A stretch of 64,000 nt of DNA from Enoplolaimus lenunculus. Taxonomy: Eukaryota; Nematoda; Enoplea; Enoplida; Thoracostomopsidae. Where the stretch lies: positions 1-64,000 of the forward strand of contig JASANG010000082.1 of NCBI GenBank assembly GCA_030248215.1, written 5' to 3'. Shown here piece by piece: positions 23,000-35,218 of the stretch. The position numbers were made by a program, and so were the translations under genes. The notes beneath the pieces were generated by a model that searched no databases, had not been told where the DNA came from, and saw nothing but the letters and a program-made list of their open reading frames with translations. The stretch's first letter is position 1; each line of letters starts with the position of its first letter.

Positions 23000-24060
23000 C
23001 ATTAGTTTGATAACACTGCTACAGTAATTTCGAATTATATACTAACCAGTTCCGAATCGCAGTATAGTGACTGTAAACCTAAGGCTGTACCTTAACCAGG
23101 ACCTTATTACGAGTCTTAGCGAAAGCCTAAACCCTAAGATATGGTTCATGACCTGTTTTATTTCAGACCGCTCGAAAATAGGTTTAGACAAAGGAAAACA
23201 AATAGGATACACGCAAAAACTTTTTATAAAAATATATTAATCTTAGCAAATGACTTGCGTAACAACGACAAAACGTCACAGGAAATTGAAAAAGATTGGT
23301 TTTTATCACTTCTCCTCAGGGTGCAACTGGAGGTGAAACATACCAGAGCCGGAGATCAACGAAACTTGCCGGAGCAGAAGGTGAGGCCAAATTAGGTAAA
23401 ATAATACACCGTAAGTTAATTTTAGCCAAAACCTGCAATATGTTGTTAAGTTGTTTGGTTTTACGCTAATTTTCGGCGAAATTTCGGAAATTATTGCTTC
23501 AAAATTGTGACAGCAGTAAAACGAAACGCGCTAAACAGATAAATTTTGCAAAATTATGCAAAATTTTACTACCGATATTGCCAGAATCTCCGGCAAAAAT
23601 TATACCGGAGCCGAAGCCGGAGGCCGATTTTCTGCCGGAGCCGGATGCAGACGTCCGGTTGTACCCTGCTCCTCCTGGTTGTAGCTTAACTTGAAAATTG
23701 CCAAGTTGCACGGCAATTTTTCACCAGATGCACACTTTGAGTTATACTCTGCTAGCTACTAACTGGTGGTAGGTGCTATTGAAACGATGACATCATGGAC
23801 GAAATGTCTATGCATAAGCGCAAGCATCAGTGGCTTTCCTAACAAAGCTAATATTTCTAGAGTTTGTCCAGTACTGCGTGTTGAAACTATTTCTTGCTGG
23901 CAATGTTTTTTTCTGAAAGAGTCAATTTGGAACAAATGCGATAATCACACTATGAGGTGCAGTCATGGTTAGTAGAATTATTCAAATGTGCTAAATTTCG
24001 AAGCTCATCATTCATCTGTGCTAAAATGTACAAGTCCAGTAACAACAGTTTGATAAATCG
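23000..24060. other. no gene seen
   Basis: Several short open frames exist but none shows a family signal. A GCCGGAGCCGAAGCCGGAGG stretch near 23610 also occurs, diverged and inverted, near 35260, so it belongs to a dispersed repeat of about 350 bp. Confidence 0.45.
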
Positions 24061-24075
24061 GTGCTACAGACATTT

Positions 24076-24311
24076 GGGCCCATGTAAACATCAGGGGCGG
24101 AACGTTTTTCTGTGGGACTGGAATAGAGTAAGCTTAAGCTGTAAACTAATTTTTATGCTTGGCATAGGCTTAGGCTTACTCTTCATAATATGCTCATTCT
24201 TATGCTTTTAGGCTTAGGCTTAGGCTTAGGATTAGGCTTAGGCTTAGGCTGAGGCTTAGGCTTGGGAATATGGTTATAACACTGTTCCGCCCCTGTTCTC
24301 TACAGTGGCCC
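24076..24311 (+). mobile_element. hAT-like TTAGGC MITE
   Basis: A perfect 8-bp duplication AGACATTT flanks it. Ends are GGGCCCATGTAAACATCAGG and the complement of TTCTCTACAGTGGCCC. The interior is a long run of TTAGGC units. Confidence 0.85.
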
Positions 24312-24319
24312 AGACATTT

Positions 24320-25270
24320 GAGAATTTGAAGTGGTAGGAAAAAGTTTCTTTATTTTTACACAGATGCTGTGGCAGTAGTAAATATAGACTATAAGTGGTA
24401 GCTTCGGTTCTTCACAACAAAAAAGTCAAAACTTTAGAAAAACTTTATCAATCGAGCAAAAAGTTTGCAACATAACAGAAACCTATATAATTAAAGCTGG
24501 AATACCCTCGCATACGTATTTTGGACACGTTTCTAGTGTACTTTTTTTACAATAGTTTACTAGCACACAAACAGGATGTTCTATAATTAGAAAATTTACA
24601 TGCAGATTTTGTACGCATTTTCCAACACTTTTGTGCATTGCGCAAAGTTACACGTCGGGTATTTTTTAATTTCAGCGTAAAAATTTCCTGAACTGCGTTT
24701 TTCAAATAAGCTTGTAAAATTAGATTTTAAACCAGTTATTTTTCAAATTGGGCCAAACGTTTTTGCATGTAACTTTTAAATCAGTTCTTCAAAAATTATG
24801 CTTGTACTTTGTATGCTAATCAGGTTTAGCCAGCAAAAAACCCGACCCAATTCAAAACAGCTTCCACAAAGATTGTTCATAGCTTAAAAACCTGGCCTTA
24901 TGGCAACTTTTAGTGTATGAAATTGAATAAAAATTTAGTTAAATTATAAGTCGGCTTCGAACTATAACAAATTCTAGGTATGGTCAGCCAGATCGGACGG
25001 ATGGGCCTATAACTGTAGCCAAGTAATACCGAACCAAAGTTTGGGAATAGGATTTGTGGCGGTAAGTAACCATATTGACATTTTTAAACTAGCGGATGTG
25101 AGTATAATAAATTTAAAAGTTTGCTACCATTACTTTTGTATCAGTTTTTACTATTACTCTCAGTTCTTGTACCTGTGTCAGTATACACGGTGTAGCTTGT
25201 GTATGTGCAGAGTGTGTAATGTTAAGACGCATACATACTCGTGCACATATAACATTAAAAGAAATTATGA
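24320..25270. other. no gene seen
   Basis: AT-rich spacer; nothing supportable apart from the tRNA-like gene that follows. Confidence 0.5.
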
Positions 25271-25274
25271 TATG

Positions 25275-25347
25275 GGCCGCGTGGTGTAATGAGTAGCGCG
25301 CTTGACTCGCGAGCCAGAGGTCCCAAGTTCGAGTCCCGGCGTGGCCA
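25275..25347 (+). tRNA. tRNA-like gene, anticodon position CGC (Ala); probably a pseudogene or SINE head
   Basis: It is 73 nt, the standard tRNA length. The acceptor stem GGCCGCG/CGTGGCC pairs over all seven positions (one G-U), with discriminator A. The D arm GTGT/GCGC pairs with two G-U. The anticodon loop is CTCGCGA with U33 and CGC at 34-36. The T loop is TTCGAGT. However, anticodon and T stems each have two mismatches and the D loop lacks GG, so function is doubtful. Confidence 0.5.
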
Positions 25348-25349
25348 TG

Positions 25350-26160
25350 TTTAGGTGAAATTTAGGTGAAAAACTACGTATATTCATAGTACTCCGGAGA
25401 AAGGGGTCGTCCCGACCGTGCAGTTCTGACAGTACACTACAGCTCGCTACGCCCCGCCTGGTCGAAAATTTTTGAATCCGCCTCAGAACTAAACCTAAAC
25501 CTAAGCCTTTGCCTAAGCCTTTACTGACCGTCACTGTCAGGTACTTTCCTTGTTTGAAAATCCGGCTGATTGTAGACTAAAATGGTGACCGACAAATGGT
25601 TACAAGATATTGTTTAAATACATAATACCGGCTAGAATATTTGTAATAAAATATATAATGACTTATAGATTTTTAAATTTTAAAATTTACTTAAATTATG
25701 ATTATAAATTACAAATTCGCTTTTATTTTAAAATTATTTTTTTTGCTTAAATTATTACTAAAATTAAACAAATATCAACTCCGAGTCACGCTAGACGTCA
25801 ATTTGGTTTGATTAACAAAAAAACCGTTTTCGAATACAAAATAAAATAATTTTTTATTTGAAACATTACTCAATTTTACCATTTTACACTAAATTTGAAA
25901 AAGTTTGTTTACTTACGTTAACTGTAAACTAAGCTTGTAAAATATTGGAATATATCAATATATACGTATATAATTAAAGCTGGAATGCTCCACATACGTA
26001 TTTTGGGCAACTTTCCAGCAATACTTTGCTTACAATAAATTCTTGGAACATAAACATGATTGTTCTATGAAAAGAAAATCTGCATGCAGACGTTTGTATA
26101 TTCGCTAAGTTTTTCGTATTTCGCAAAACCCACTGGCTATTTCTATATATTTGCAACGAT
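25350..26160. other. no gene seen
   Basis: This is AT-rich. It contains CATACGTATTTTGGGCAAC, a word also seen near 24510 and (inverted) near 57150, so a dispersed repeat is present. Confidence 0.45.
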
Positions 26161-26184
26161 TCAAAATGTCAAAACTGACATCGA

Positions 26185-26355
26185 CCACTGGATCGTTTTT
26201 CGTCCGGGCAGTAATAGAATAAGTTTAAGCTTTAGACTAACTTTTTTGCTCAGGCTTAGGCTTAGGAATAGGCTCAGCCTTACGCTTACGCTTAGGCTTA
26301 GGCTTAGGCTTAGGCTTAGGCTTAGAAATATGCTTATACTAGTGTTCCGGCCATC
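26185..26355 (+). mobile_element. hAT-like TTAGGC MITE relic
   Basis: TAGAATAAGTTTAAGCTTTAG, TTTTTTGCTCAGGCTTAGG and six TTAGGC units are typical of the family interior. Both ends are eroded. Confidence 0.55.
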
Positions 26356-26667
26356 AAATGTAGCGCTGTGAAAGTAAACACATTGCTCCAATAAAACTAG
26401 CTTCAGTGCTCTCCACACTGAAGCCAAAAAGCTTAGTGTGCAGCGCACTATCCCACACAAAGTCACCTTGTGTACTCATGATATTGTGGAATTTGCATTA
26501 TAATGTCTACGTGGATATAAAAATTGTAATGTTTCTTTATGCTTACATTGCATGTTTCGTTTTGTTTCTCAAGTTCTACCACCGATATCATTTTGAATTC
26601 TATTTTTGTACAGAATGTTGGAAATACACAGTCCGCATGACCCCTGGTCGAAGTTTTGCTCAAAGTT

Positions 26668-26736
26668 AACGACCACGCCGGTAATCGAACCTCGACCCTC
26701 TTGCACTCGAGCCAAGCATTCTACCTCTCGGTCATG
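26668..26736 (-). other. tRNA-like relic, minus strand
   Basis: Read on the minus strand, ATGACCGAGAGGTAGAATGC matches an A box and GAGGTTCGATTACC nearly matches a B box. An anticodon-arm-like hairpin CTTGG-CTCGAGT-GCAAG lies between with four of five pairs. The acceptor stem is not convincing. Confidence 0.35.
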
Positions 26737-26901
26737 TTGACAATTGCAATAACTTCATATCCCGGTATATGCGCACTATTGCAATCTATGCTTTACATAA
26801 ACTTACCGTGCACATATTATATCGGCACAAAATATTTGGTATTGGAACATGAATATTGAAAAACTGTTATCTTAAAATTAACATTTTGTGTTAAAAATAA
26901 C

Positions 26902-27164
26902 GGCTCATGTATATAACAGGGCCGGATCCTTTTCCGGAGGGGCTGTAATAGAGTCAGTTTAAATTTTAGACTAATTTTTTAGCTTAGGCTTAGGCTTAGG
27001 CTTAGGCTTAGATTTACGTTTAGGCTTAGGCTTAGGCTTAGGCTTAGGCTTAGGCTTAGGCTTAGGCTTAGGCTTAGGCTTAGGCTTAGGAATATGATTA
27101 GGCTTAGGCATAGGCTTAGGAATATGCTAATACTACTGTTCCGGCCCTGTTCTATACATGGGCC
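26902..27164 (+). mobile_element. hAT-like TTAGGC MITE, GGGCCGGATC subfamily
   Basis: Flanks AAAATAAC and AAAATAGC form the 8-bp duplication. Ends are GGCTCATGTATATAACAGGG and CCCTGTTCTATACATGGGCC. The interior has more than ten consecutive perfect TTAGGC units (about 27024-27090), the cleanest telomere-like run here. Confidence 0.87.
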
Positions 27165-27719
27165 AAAATAGCACATACATTGTAGCATGCACCTTAAAAA
27201 TAGGCCAATACACCGTTTCCTGAGATTAATTCCGGTAAAAGCCTGAGGTAAAACACTAAAATACAGCCAATCGCGTGAACATTGCGTTAAAAAAATTTCG
27301 TTTTAACCAACTGAATTAGTCTTTTTGCAGTAATTTATTAGTTGCTATTCTTTTTTTAACCAATGAAATTAATTACTCGGCCGGAAGTCGATTTGAAGCA
27401 TTTCTTCTCATTTAGACGAATGTATATTTGTCGATTTCATTCAGTGATATTGGTGTTGAGAATTACACGAAAAGCTTGAGGTATTGGTGGTTTAATAGGT
27501 TATCCTGGGTTCTGATCATGACTTTGTTTTTAGGTTCAGGCTTTAGACGTCACAGAATTCAGTTGTAAGCTCAGGAGCGTTTCGCAGGTTTAGCATTAGT
27601 CTCATAGATTAAAGCTAAAGATGACATTCAGATTGGACATTCCGGTTTAAAAATTTGTTGGAGAATATTATTAACAGTAAGGTGTTGTCTAAATTTGCAA
27701 TCTTAGGATTAAGCCCAAC

Positions 27720-27895
27720 GGCCAATGTAAAGAACAGGGGCGGAACCGTATTATAAGCATATTCCTATGCCTAAGTCTAAGTATATTTCTGTGCCTAAGT
27801 CTAAGATTAAGCCAAACAAAAAATAGTCAAAAACTTAAGCTAACTATTTTCTAGTCCTACTGAAAACCGTTCCGCCCCTGATCTTTACATGGGCC
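27720..27895 (-). mobile_element. hAT-like TTAGGC MITE, inverted
   Basis: A perfect 8-bp duplication AGCCCAAC flanks it. Ends are GGCCAATGTAAAGAACAGGG and CCCTGATCTTTACATGGGCC, nearly perfect inverted repeats. Only a few CCTAAG units are inside. Confidence 0.9.
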
Positions 27896-28023
27896 AGCCC
27901 AACAATAGGGATTAAACTCAAACTCAGATTTGACATTAATCTTAATTTTCTACAGGTGATCGAATGTAAGTATTTTTGGCTGTAAATAAATTGGTAAATA
28001 AAATTAAAATTTAAATTTTAAGA

Positions 28024-30057
28024 TTAACCCATTTGTTCCCGAATAAATTTTTTTCGCACGAAAACAAAATGCTTGAGTTATTTTTAATAAAACGGGTATT
28101 TTTTATAAAGTTTTGCCATTTTTAGCCCGATTATTGCCCAATCTGCGCTACTGTGGTTTGTTCCCGTTTTGGGAACAGTGGGAACCAGAGGCTACACGGT
28201 TTTGGAATAAGGAATTAGTGTACGTGTACTAAAATAACTACTACAAAACCAGTTACAGTTTAAATTCTGTTCTAAAGTCAAGTTCAGGTCACTTAAATTT
28301 ATCAGTATTAATCAATTTTCTGTTTATCTTGCTTCATGAAAATCCTTGGAGCATTCCTCATGTAGGTTGACCCGACATTTCTCGCACATCTTACGGCTAT
28401 TTCGTTTGCATAGTGCGCAGCGATTCTGTTTTTCGGCAGTGATCAGGAAATGATTTATATTGTCTTTTCGTACGTTGTCAGACACCCTTGTTTTGATATT
28501 TTTTGCCGTCCGTGGTCGCCCTGGCCCTTCGGCAGGTGTGCGATATTTCATCAAATACGATTTTGCAATGTAGCGGCGAAATTTGAGTTGGTCGAATTGG
28601 CGATCACCCCCAACTTGATCTCGATGAATATGCCACGCGTTTTGACAAGCTGCATCGACACAATAAGCAATTATTGGCCAATACCACTTCTTCCCTCGCA
28701 TCGAAATTCTGTATTTTGCTATGTTCTGATCTAGGCGATCCACACCACCCATAAACGAATTATACTGCGCAACTGTGTTTGGCTGTGTGACAGGAGTTTT
28801 ACCTTTTCCGGTAACCCATCTAGTTGCGTGACAGACAGGATTTACGGGATCTACGGTGCTAACAAGCGACACAACTGAGTTGTCGTCCAAGACACGATAA
28901 GTTTCTCACTCTTCTCATCGACACGGAAATCATGGGAGCCTCGAGGTTTCTTCGCCATCTTTGCCTTGTCTTCAACAGGACATCGCTCCGTCCGATTGGT
29001 CATAATCGTCCCCGTATAACCAATTCCTTTGTTCTTCAGCGTTTCAGCCAATTTGACGGAACTGAAATATCGATCGCAATATACAACTCGGCATTCATTG
29101 TCTAGGAGTTCCGACAAAAGGTCTATCACTACAGATCCGCCAAGACCAACACCAGAAAGCCGAGCCATACCGCCTTGATACGGTTCAAACTGTAGTAAGT
29201 ACCCCAGCCTTGAACACAAACACCAAAACTTATATCCAAAACGTATTGGTTTCCCTTTCAAAAACTGTTTGGCACCGTGCCGACCATAATACGGTATCAT
29301 CGATTCGTCAACAGAGAGTCGAAGCGGAATGGTCGCCATCTGCAGGAACCGTTCGTTCAACAAGACCATTACTGGCCGCACCTTAGCAAAGCGATCATTG
29401 TCGGCTAGCTGAGAATTGTAGGCAAAATGTATTGCAGTTTTGAGTTCGTCGAATCGATTTCGTCTCATTGCGTTGGCCACCATGCTATTATACGTCTCAG
29501 AATCTACCTCCCACCACATACGATATCGTGGAACAGTAGCATATCCCGACAACAGTAAAATACCGAAAAAACATCTGATTTCCTGGACTGAGGTTGCAAA
29601 ATTAACATTTCCTCGTACCGTGTGAACGTACTCCGTTGTCGCTTCAACGATAAACTGACACACTTGTACCCGCCCATTCCCACTGTTCCCAAACTGGGAA
29701 CATTTTCATATTTGCTGACTTTCCAAAATAGCTGAACTCAGAAAACAAACTGTTCTCTTGTGATACAAACCACACTGCATGCTGCAAAAAACAGTTACTA
29801 ATTGGCATATCCGACAGATAACCAGCTAGCTATAACTTTCTTTTTTTGTGTCATCGTTATAGTTGAAGCAACGTGATGCGCCGGGTCGCAAAAAAATTAG
29901 TGTATAACATAAACAGTGGTTACTACTATTATAAAACGCTTTTAATACCAAGTCACGTTTTAGAATAGGATAATAACAAAACTAAAACATAGAACTAAAA
30001 ATATAACGCATAAATCAAATGTTCCCACTGTGGGAACAGTGGGAGCAAATGGGTTAA
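28024..30057 (-). mobile_element. piggyBac DNA transposon
   Basis: It is bounded by TTAA at 28024-28027 and 30054-30057, with inverted ends CCCATTTGTTCCC and GGGAGCAAATGGG. Palindromic GTTCCCACTGTGGGAAC-type words recur at both ends (28160-28186, 29673-29705, 30020-30044) and are likely transposase-binding sites. It carries one transposase gene on the minus strand. The third palindrome copy lies just before the transposase and may mark an internal deletion of the gene's start. Confidence 0.9.
28324..29663 (-). pseudogene. piggyBac transposase, frameshifted and N-terminally short
   Basis: The protein is a DDE_Tnp_1_7-type transposase that cuts and joins DNA at TTAA. All catalytic aspartates are visible: LSVDESMIPYYG, VVYCDRYFSS and FMGGVDRLDQN. 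The C-terminal cysteine-rich zinc domain (CALCKRNSRKMCEKC, HEEC) is also complete. Two overlapping open frames (29663-28851 and 28890-28324) are separated by one frameshift near 28890, between VSW and DDNSVVSL. The first frame begins inside the conserved N-terminal region, so roughly the first 100 residues are missing. It is not active as read, but only slightly decayed, so the element moved fairly recently. Confidence 0.88.
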
Positions 30058-30217
30058 ATATTTTTAAAAAGTTTAAAATTGAACTGTCAAACAAATAATA
30101 TATCACACCGTGCGTTCAATTAAGATAGTATATATACAGCAAACGATGCTGGCGCTAGTCTGTTTGATTGCTATTGATAATAATTAATGTGCAGGTTTGA
30201 TATACGGCAACTAATTT

Positions 30218-30555
30218 GGCCCATGTAAAGATCAGTGGCGGAACGTTTTTCTGTGATACTAGAAAAGAGTACGCTTAAGCTTTGACTAATTATTTTGCCT
30301 GGCTTACGTTTAGGTTTAGGCTTAGGCTTAGGAATATGCTAGTATGCTCATTCTTACGCTTAGGCTTAGGCATAGGCGTAGGCTTAGGCTTAGGCTTAAG
30401 GCTTAGGAATATCCTCATTCCTGCGCTTAGGCTTAGGTTTAGGCTTATGCGTAGGCTTAGGAAAATGTTTATTCTTACGCTTTTAGGCTTAGGTTTAGGC
30501 TTACGCTTAGGAATATGCTTATAAAACTGTTCCGCCCCTGTTTTTTACATTGGCC
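30218..30555 (+). mobile_element. hAT-like TTAGGC MITE
   Basis: Flanks ACTAATTT and ACCAATTT form the 8-bp duplication with one mismatch. Ends are GGCCCATGTAAAGATCAG and the complement of CTGTTTTTTACATTGGCC. The interior has three blocks of TTAGGC units joined by AATATGCTCATTC. Confidence 0.87.
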
Positions 30556-31142
30556 ACCAATTTTCCGGAAATCTACCGATCAGAGTGAAGCATTAAATGT
30601 TTAGGCTAAAGTGAAGGGTTGATCAAAAGTTTAAGCTTCGGCTAAGTTATGGTTTTTCCTAAAAACCAAAACCGAAACCTAAACCCACGGCGGCAAGGGG
30701 GGCGGAACTGTACGTGAGCTCAGATCTGCAGATGGATAAGCAACCACTGCGCTACGCAGTCCGCCTATTCAACTGCATTTAATTAGCAATATATGGCAAA
30801 AACTATGCAGCTGATATGCATACAATACAGTGTATCATATTTTATTTGCATATAACAGACAACCATAACGCAATCACGAATTTTAGCGTTGAAAATTACT
30901 TGCAAAACTCGACAAAACTATACAATTGTTAGATTGTCTGTAAGCCTAAACCCAATGCTTCCAATTGGATTGAATATTTGCCTAAATCTTGGCTGTACCC
31001 GCTTTAAACAAAGTATTTATTTGAATGCGCACATTGGCGTGTAACATGATATCCTAAACCAGGAAATCCAAACGCCAGTTTAAAACGATGGTTATAAAAA
31101 CTACAGATTTAAAAATAAACACCACTTGCCAGCATTGCTAAT

Positions 31143-31412
31143 CAGAGGCGGATCCAAAAATTTCTGACGAGACGGGGCGGACTGGTAAATGTTATGAAAC
31201 GCAAAACTTGTAAGGTAAGAACCTTATCATTTTATTAACAAAAAATTTTCTGATGGCGAAAAATTGAAAGGTAGGGGACCCTACCATGTTATCGCAAAAC
31301 ATTCTGCGGGAAAAACTGTAAAAAATTGTAAGGTAGGGACCTTGACATTTTAACACAAAAAATTTCTGACGGGGGTGTACGCCCCCCCGACCTCCCTCTG
31401 GATCCGGTAGTG
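31143..31412. mobile_element. hAT-like MITE, CGGATCCA ends
   Basis: Flanks TTGCTAAT and TAGCTAAT form an 8-bp duplication. Ends are CAGAGGCGGATCC and GGATCCGGTAGTG. The interior repeats AATTGTAAGGTAGGGACCTT-like words. Old copies lie near 5880, 21660 and 52030. Confidence 0.75.
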
Positions 31413-32690
31413 TAGCTAATGGTCGGAGCCGTGGCTTGCACCTTTAATAGAATCTGCTACCTCTAAAATACTACAATTTTTTACAGTATTCCTTTGGTGT
31501 AAAAATTCTGTAGTAGTGGAAAATTGAAACAGTTTCCAAATTCAATTTTCCGCTGCTAGCATTTTGCAAAACCGTAGTGGGAAACAGGCGTGTCTAATTT
31601 CCACACGGCGGGCACAAAATAAAGTGGATGACGCATTAATGTAACAGTTGATTATGTTGTCATATTTTGAAACAACAAATTATTTTCGGAACCAGATCTG
31701 GCTGTGCAATTCCTACACCGCAGAGGAAACAAATCAAATTTAAAATTGTGCCGGATTTACATTAAAACAATAACGGATCCGCTTGGGAAATTACCGATTT
31801 TTAGTATAGCAAGGAATGATCAGACTTGTGAGCCCGTAAGCAAGAGGGCAGGGAGTTCAGCCCCCCTAGAAAAATTTGGCCACTCTAGAAAATTTCCAGC
31901 TTTGCTTGTAAAGTGAACGAAAACTCTTGTATGACTCTCCTGTAAAATGGTTAGCCTCTCTAGCAAGGTGAGCTGGTTACGGTCCTGCGGACTTGCAAAG
32001 ATGAGGTTGTCAAGGCGCCTAAGGACAACGGTTAAATTTGCTATCCCCGAATCAGGTGGTCAGCATTTCCACCTATCTCATCATTTTTTCGATTCCCAAA
32101 ACTGTTGGTCAAAAGTCATAAAGTCCTAAAGTTCCCGATTATTCTTACGTCGAACTGTCAAATGCGTATATACTCTCTAAAAGCTTAAACTAACCTGATT
32201 TAAGCTTAAGCTAATCCTACAGCATTAAACTAAGTTTCTAGATAAACTGAACTAAGAAGTTGGTTTACTCTTAGACTAATTTATAATCTTACATATTTAA
32301 AGTTTAAGCTAAACTTATTGAACTCTTATATACACATAATTTCTAGCTTGAACTTGTAGTTTAAACCAAAAATAAGTTTACTTAAACTCGTTTTAAACTA
32401 AAAAACATGTTAGTTTAAGTAAAACTTAAAATTCTAGTTTAGTTAGTCCGTCCAGCCATTTGAGTGTTACTTAAACTAATATTCAAGCTTAGTTAAGCTA
32501 TAATTTAAGTTTAAGTTTTTAGAGAGTAGTTATTTCATTTGAGATATAAAACTTGAAATTGGGATATGATGTGAAAAATTCCACTCATTTGTTATATAAT
32601 TAAAATATAAGTATTTTAGAATTTTCAATATTCATTTTGACCAACAAACTTGTAATCGTTTTCCACCCACGTTCATCTTGTGTCAGTTAC
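31413..32690. other. no gene; GTAGCCAGCT repeat and AT-rich spacer
   Basis: About 31825-31990 matches the GTAGCCAGCT family (CTAGCAAGGTGAGCTGG near its end). 32160-32530 is TTAAACTAA-rich low-complexity sequence. Confidence 0.5.
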
Positions 32691-32693
32691 TAG

Positions 32694-32894
32694 GGTCCGT
32701 GTAAAGATCAGGGGTGAAACGTTTTTCTGTGAGACTAGAATAGAGTAAGCTTAAGCTTTAGAGTAATTTTTTGCCTGGCTTAGGCTTTGGCTTTGGCTTA
32801 AGAATATGCTCATTCTTATGCTTAGGCTTAGGCTTAGTTTTAGGCCTAGGAATATGCTTATAATACTGTTCCGCCCCTGTTGTTTACATTGGCC
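32694..32894 (+). mobile_element. hAT-like TTAGGC MITE
   Basis: Flanks GTTACTAG and ATTACTGG are an 8-bp duplication with two mismatches. The right end is CTGTTGTTTACATTGGCC. Confidence 0.75.
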
Positions 32895-33800
32895 ATTACT
32901 GGTTCTGGTTTCTACATCGTGATTTAAAAATGTCGACATTCTACAAAACAGAAAAAAAGACTTTTGCCAACACAACATCCACTACGCAATTAGGCATCGT
33001 GGAACGACAACAACTTTGAGTCTGGTCAAAATTGCCCGAAATCCAAAAATGTCCCTAAGGGCAACACACAAAGTTGGCCGGCCGTCTGCTGCACGCTGGT
33101 TAGAAATCTGCTTTATAGAGAAACTCAGTCAAAAATTTGTACGTGGAACGCGTTTAATTTTAATCAAAATAAAGCTTTTCTTCGGGGTTTGGGCAACAGG
33201 GTACAATTTAGGGTGCCAGTGGGACCGCGACTCGGACAATGTGGACTCATTACTGTCAGGTGTAGTCATTGAGCCTTTGAACCGTCTATTCCAGTTAGCC
33301 AATTCTATATTAAGAATCAATATTTTACTAGCGCTTCGGTCTCTGCCCTCTATCAATCTAATATTCCTATATATAAATGTATAAATATTATATATATATC
33401 ACATATGGGCGCCGTATATGATTCGGAACGAAACATTTTTGAGATTTTGATAAATAGTTGGTTTTAGACAGACGTTTATAGAGCTCAGATGCATTATTTT
33501 TGTCCGTTCTGATTTGTGCTAATTTTAGGCAAACCACAAGAAGCCCAAAGTTGAAAGTTAACCGGTTACGACGAAAAATTGTGGTTGAAATTTAAAAATA
33601 TACAAAATGTTTCAAAAACTACGCTGTTTTCAGCTGAAAACACAGATTGGATATGGACGATTTAGACCTGTAACATTTTGGTTATATATAATATATATTA
33701 GCGGAATTCAGCTATATTGGTGTCAGAGTTTGTTGATTGGTAAATTTGAATAAGATGAACGAAACTGAAGAATTAAATATACCGAAATTTGATAGCTTAT
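32895..33800. other. no gene seen
   Basis: A 122-codon open frame at 33016-33384 has no family signal or splice support, so I do not call it. Confidence 0.45.
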
Positions 33801-33803
33801 CAT

Positions 33804-34009
33804 GGTCCATCAGGGGCGGAACGTTTTTCTGTGGGACCAGAATAGAATAAGCTTAAGCTTTAGACTAACTTTTTTGCTTGGCTTAGGATTACACTTAGGC
33901 TTAGGCTTAGGCTTAGGAATTAACTCGTTCTTACACTTAGGCTTAGGCTTAGGCTTAGGCTTAGAAATAAGCTTATAATACTGTTCCGCTCCTGTTCTTT
34001 GCATTGGCC
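33804..34009 (+). mobile_element. hAT-like TTAGGC MITE, short left end
   Basis: The left end GGTCCATCAGGGGCGGAAC lacks the usual GTAAAGA segment. The right end is CTGTTCTTTGCATTGGCC. Flanks CTTATCAT and CTTTACAT could be the duplication. Confidence 0.65.
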
Positions 34010-34772
34010 CTTTACATTGAGACTATATATGCTATACATGTCGAATTAAAAGAAACATGAAGAGATAACAATGTACTAAGGGGCAGTTTTTGTGACCATA
34101 GAAGCGGATCCCTGTGGAGGACACAGTCCCGTAGCAAACGACGCTAGGGGTGGGGCTAAAATTTTGTACGAGCGACATACAAGGGGGTTTTCGTTGACTG
34201 AGCCTACCGTGGTCCCCCCTTGGCTATTAGCCCGGTAGGCCAGCGAGGCGGTGGTTTCAGGATCTGTTACTTCAATGTGCCTCTTATGCGGAAACAATTG
34301 TTGAAACGCGCTAGATGGTTCCGGTTTTACCGTTTTAATCGACCCTTTTATGTTCGAATTTGGGGGTTAACAAGACAACCTGATGCTTGGGCCCGGTTAG
34401 GTCAAGGTACTGTGCAAAAACACTATAACTTAAAATACTATAGTTATATTTTACTAACTTTTTTAAGTAGAAGTGTACTAAATATTGAGCAAATCTTTGC
34501 TCAAATAATGTAAATAAGTCAAACTATTGCTGTCATTTCGTGATCAATTCAGTAAATGTGAAGCTAAAAACTTTGTGTTTGCTTAAAATTAAGTAAAACT
34601 TTGCCAAGCACCATAGTAGTAAAACTGACACTTAATTCGGCAACAGTTTTACTTAATTTCAAGTATATTTTTTAGTGAGTAGGTTCTGTCTCGGACTTTT
34701 ACCATAAATGTCAAATAGGTGAATAATGAGAAAATACTGAGTAGAATTCAGAATTTTTATGTTAGATGTTTC

Positions 34773-35218
34773 GGCCAATGTATATGCCGTAGGCCAATCT
34801 GGTATTCAGGCCAATTACCAATTAGGTAAGTAGGCCAATCTGCTAATCTGGGCAATAGCAGATTGGCGTAGGCCTAATAGCGATTGTAAGATGTAGCAAA
34901 ACAACAGTGATAACGGTGTTGCGTCTGTCCAAGTAATCAAATCTGATTGGCTATAAGTTTAATAGCAGTTTAGTCTAGGCGAAACTGCTATTACGCAAAA
35001 TAGCAGATCGACCTAGGCCAATTAGTAATTGGTCTGAATAGCAGATTCGCCTACGACATATACAACAGGACCGTCCAGCAGTACAAGCATATTCCTAAGC
35101 CTAAGCGTTAAGATAAGCCCAAGCATAAGGCCAAGCGAAATATTACTCTAAACCTTACGGATACTCTATTGCAGTCGCGCGTCAAAACGGTCCGCTCCTG
35201 AGATCTCTAACATAGGCC
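34773..35218 (-). mobile_element. hAT-like TTAGGC MITE interrupted by a foldback element
   Basis: The left end GGCCAATGTATA (34773-34784) continues as TATACAACAGGACCG at 35059, then CCTAAGCC units and the right end to 35218. The inserted foldback element (34785-35058) has long inverted arms beginning TGCCGTAGGCCAATCTG and is flanked by TATA on both sides. Confidence 0.7.

Noticed and set aside
28450-29625. Plus-strand open frames within the piggyBac element
   Set aside because: They are antisense shadows of the transposase.
33016-33384. 122-codon open frame on the plus strand
   Set aside because: No domain, no splice support and no neighbouring coding sequence; the other strand is also open there.
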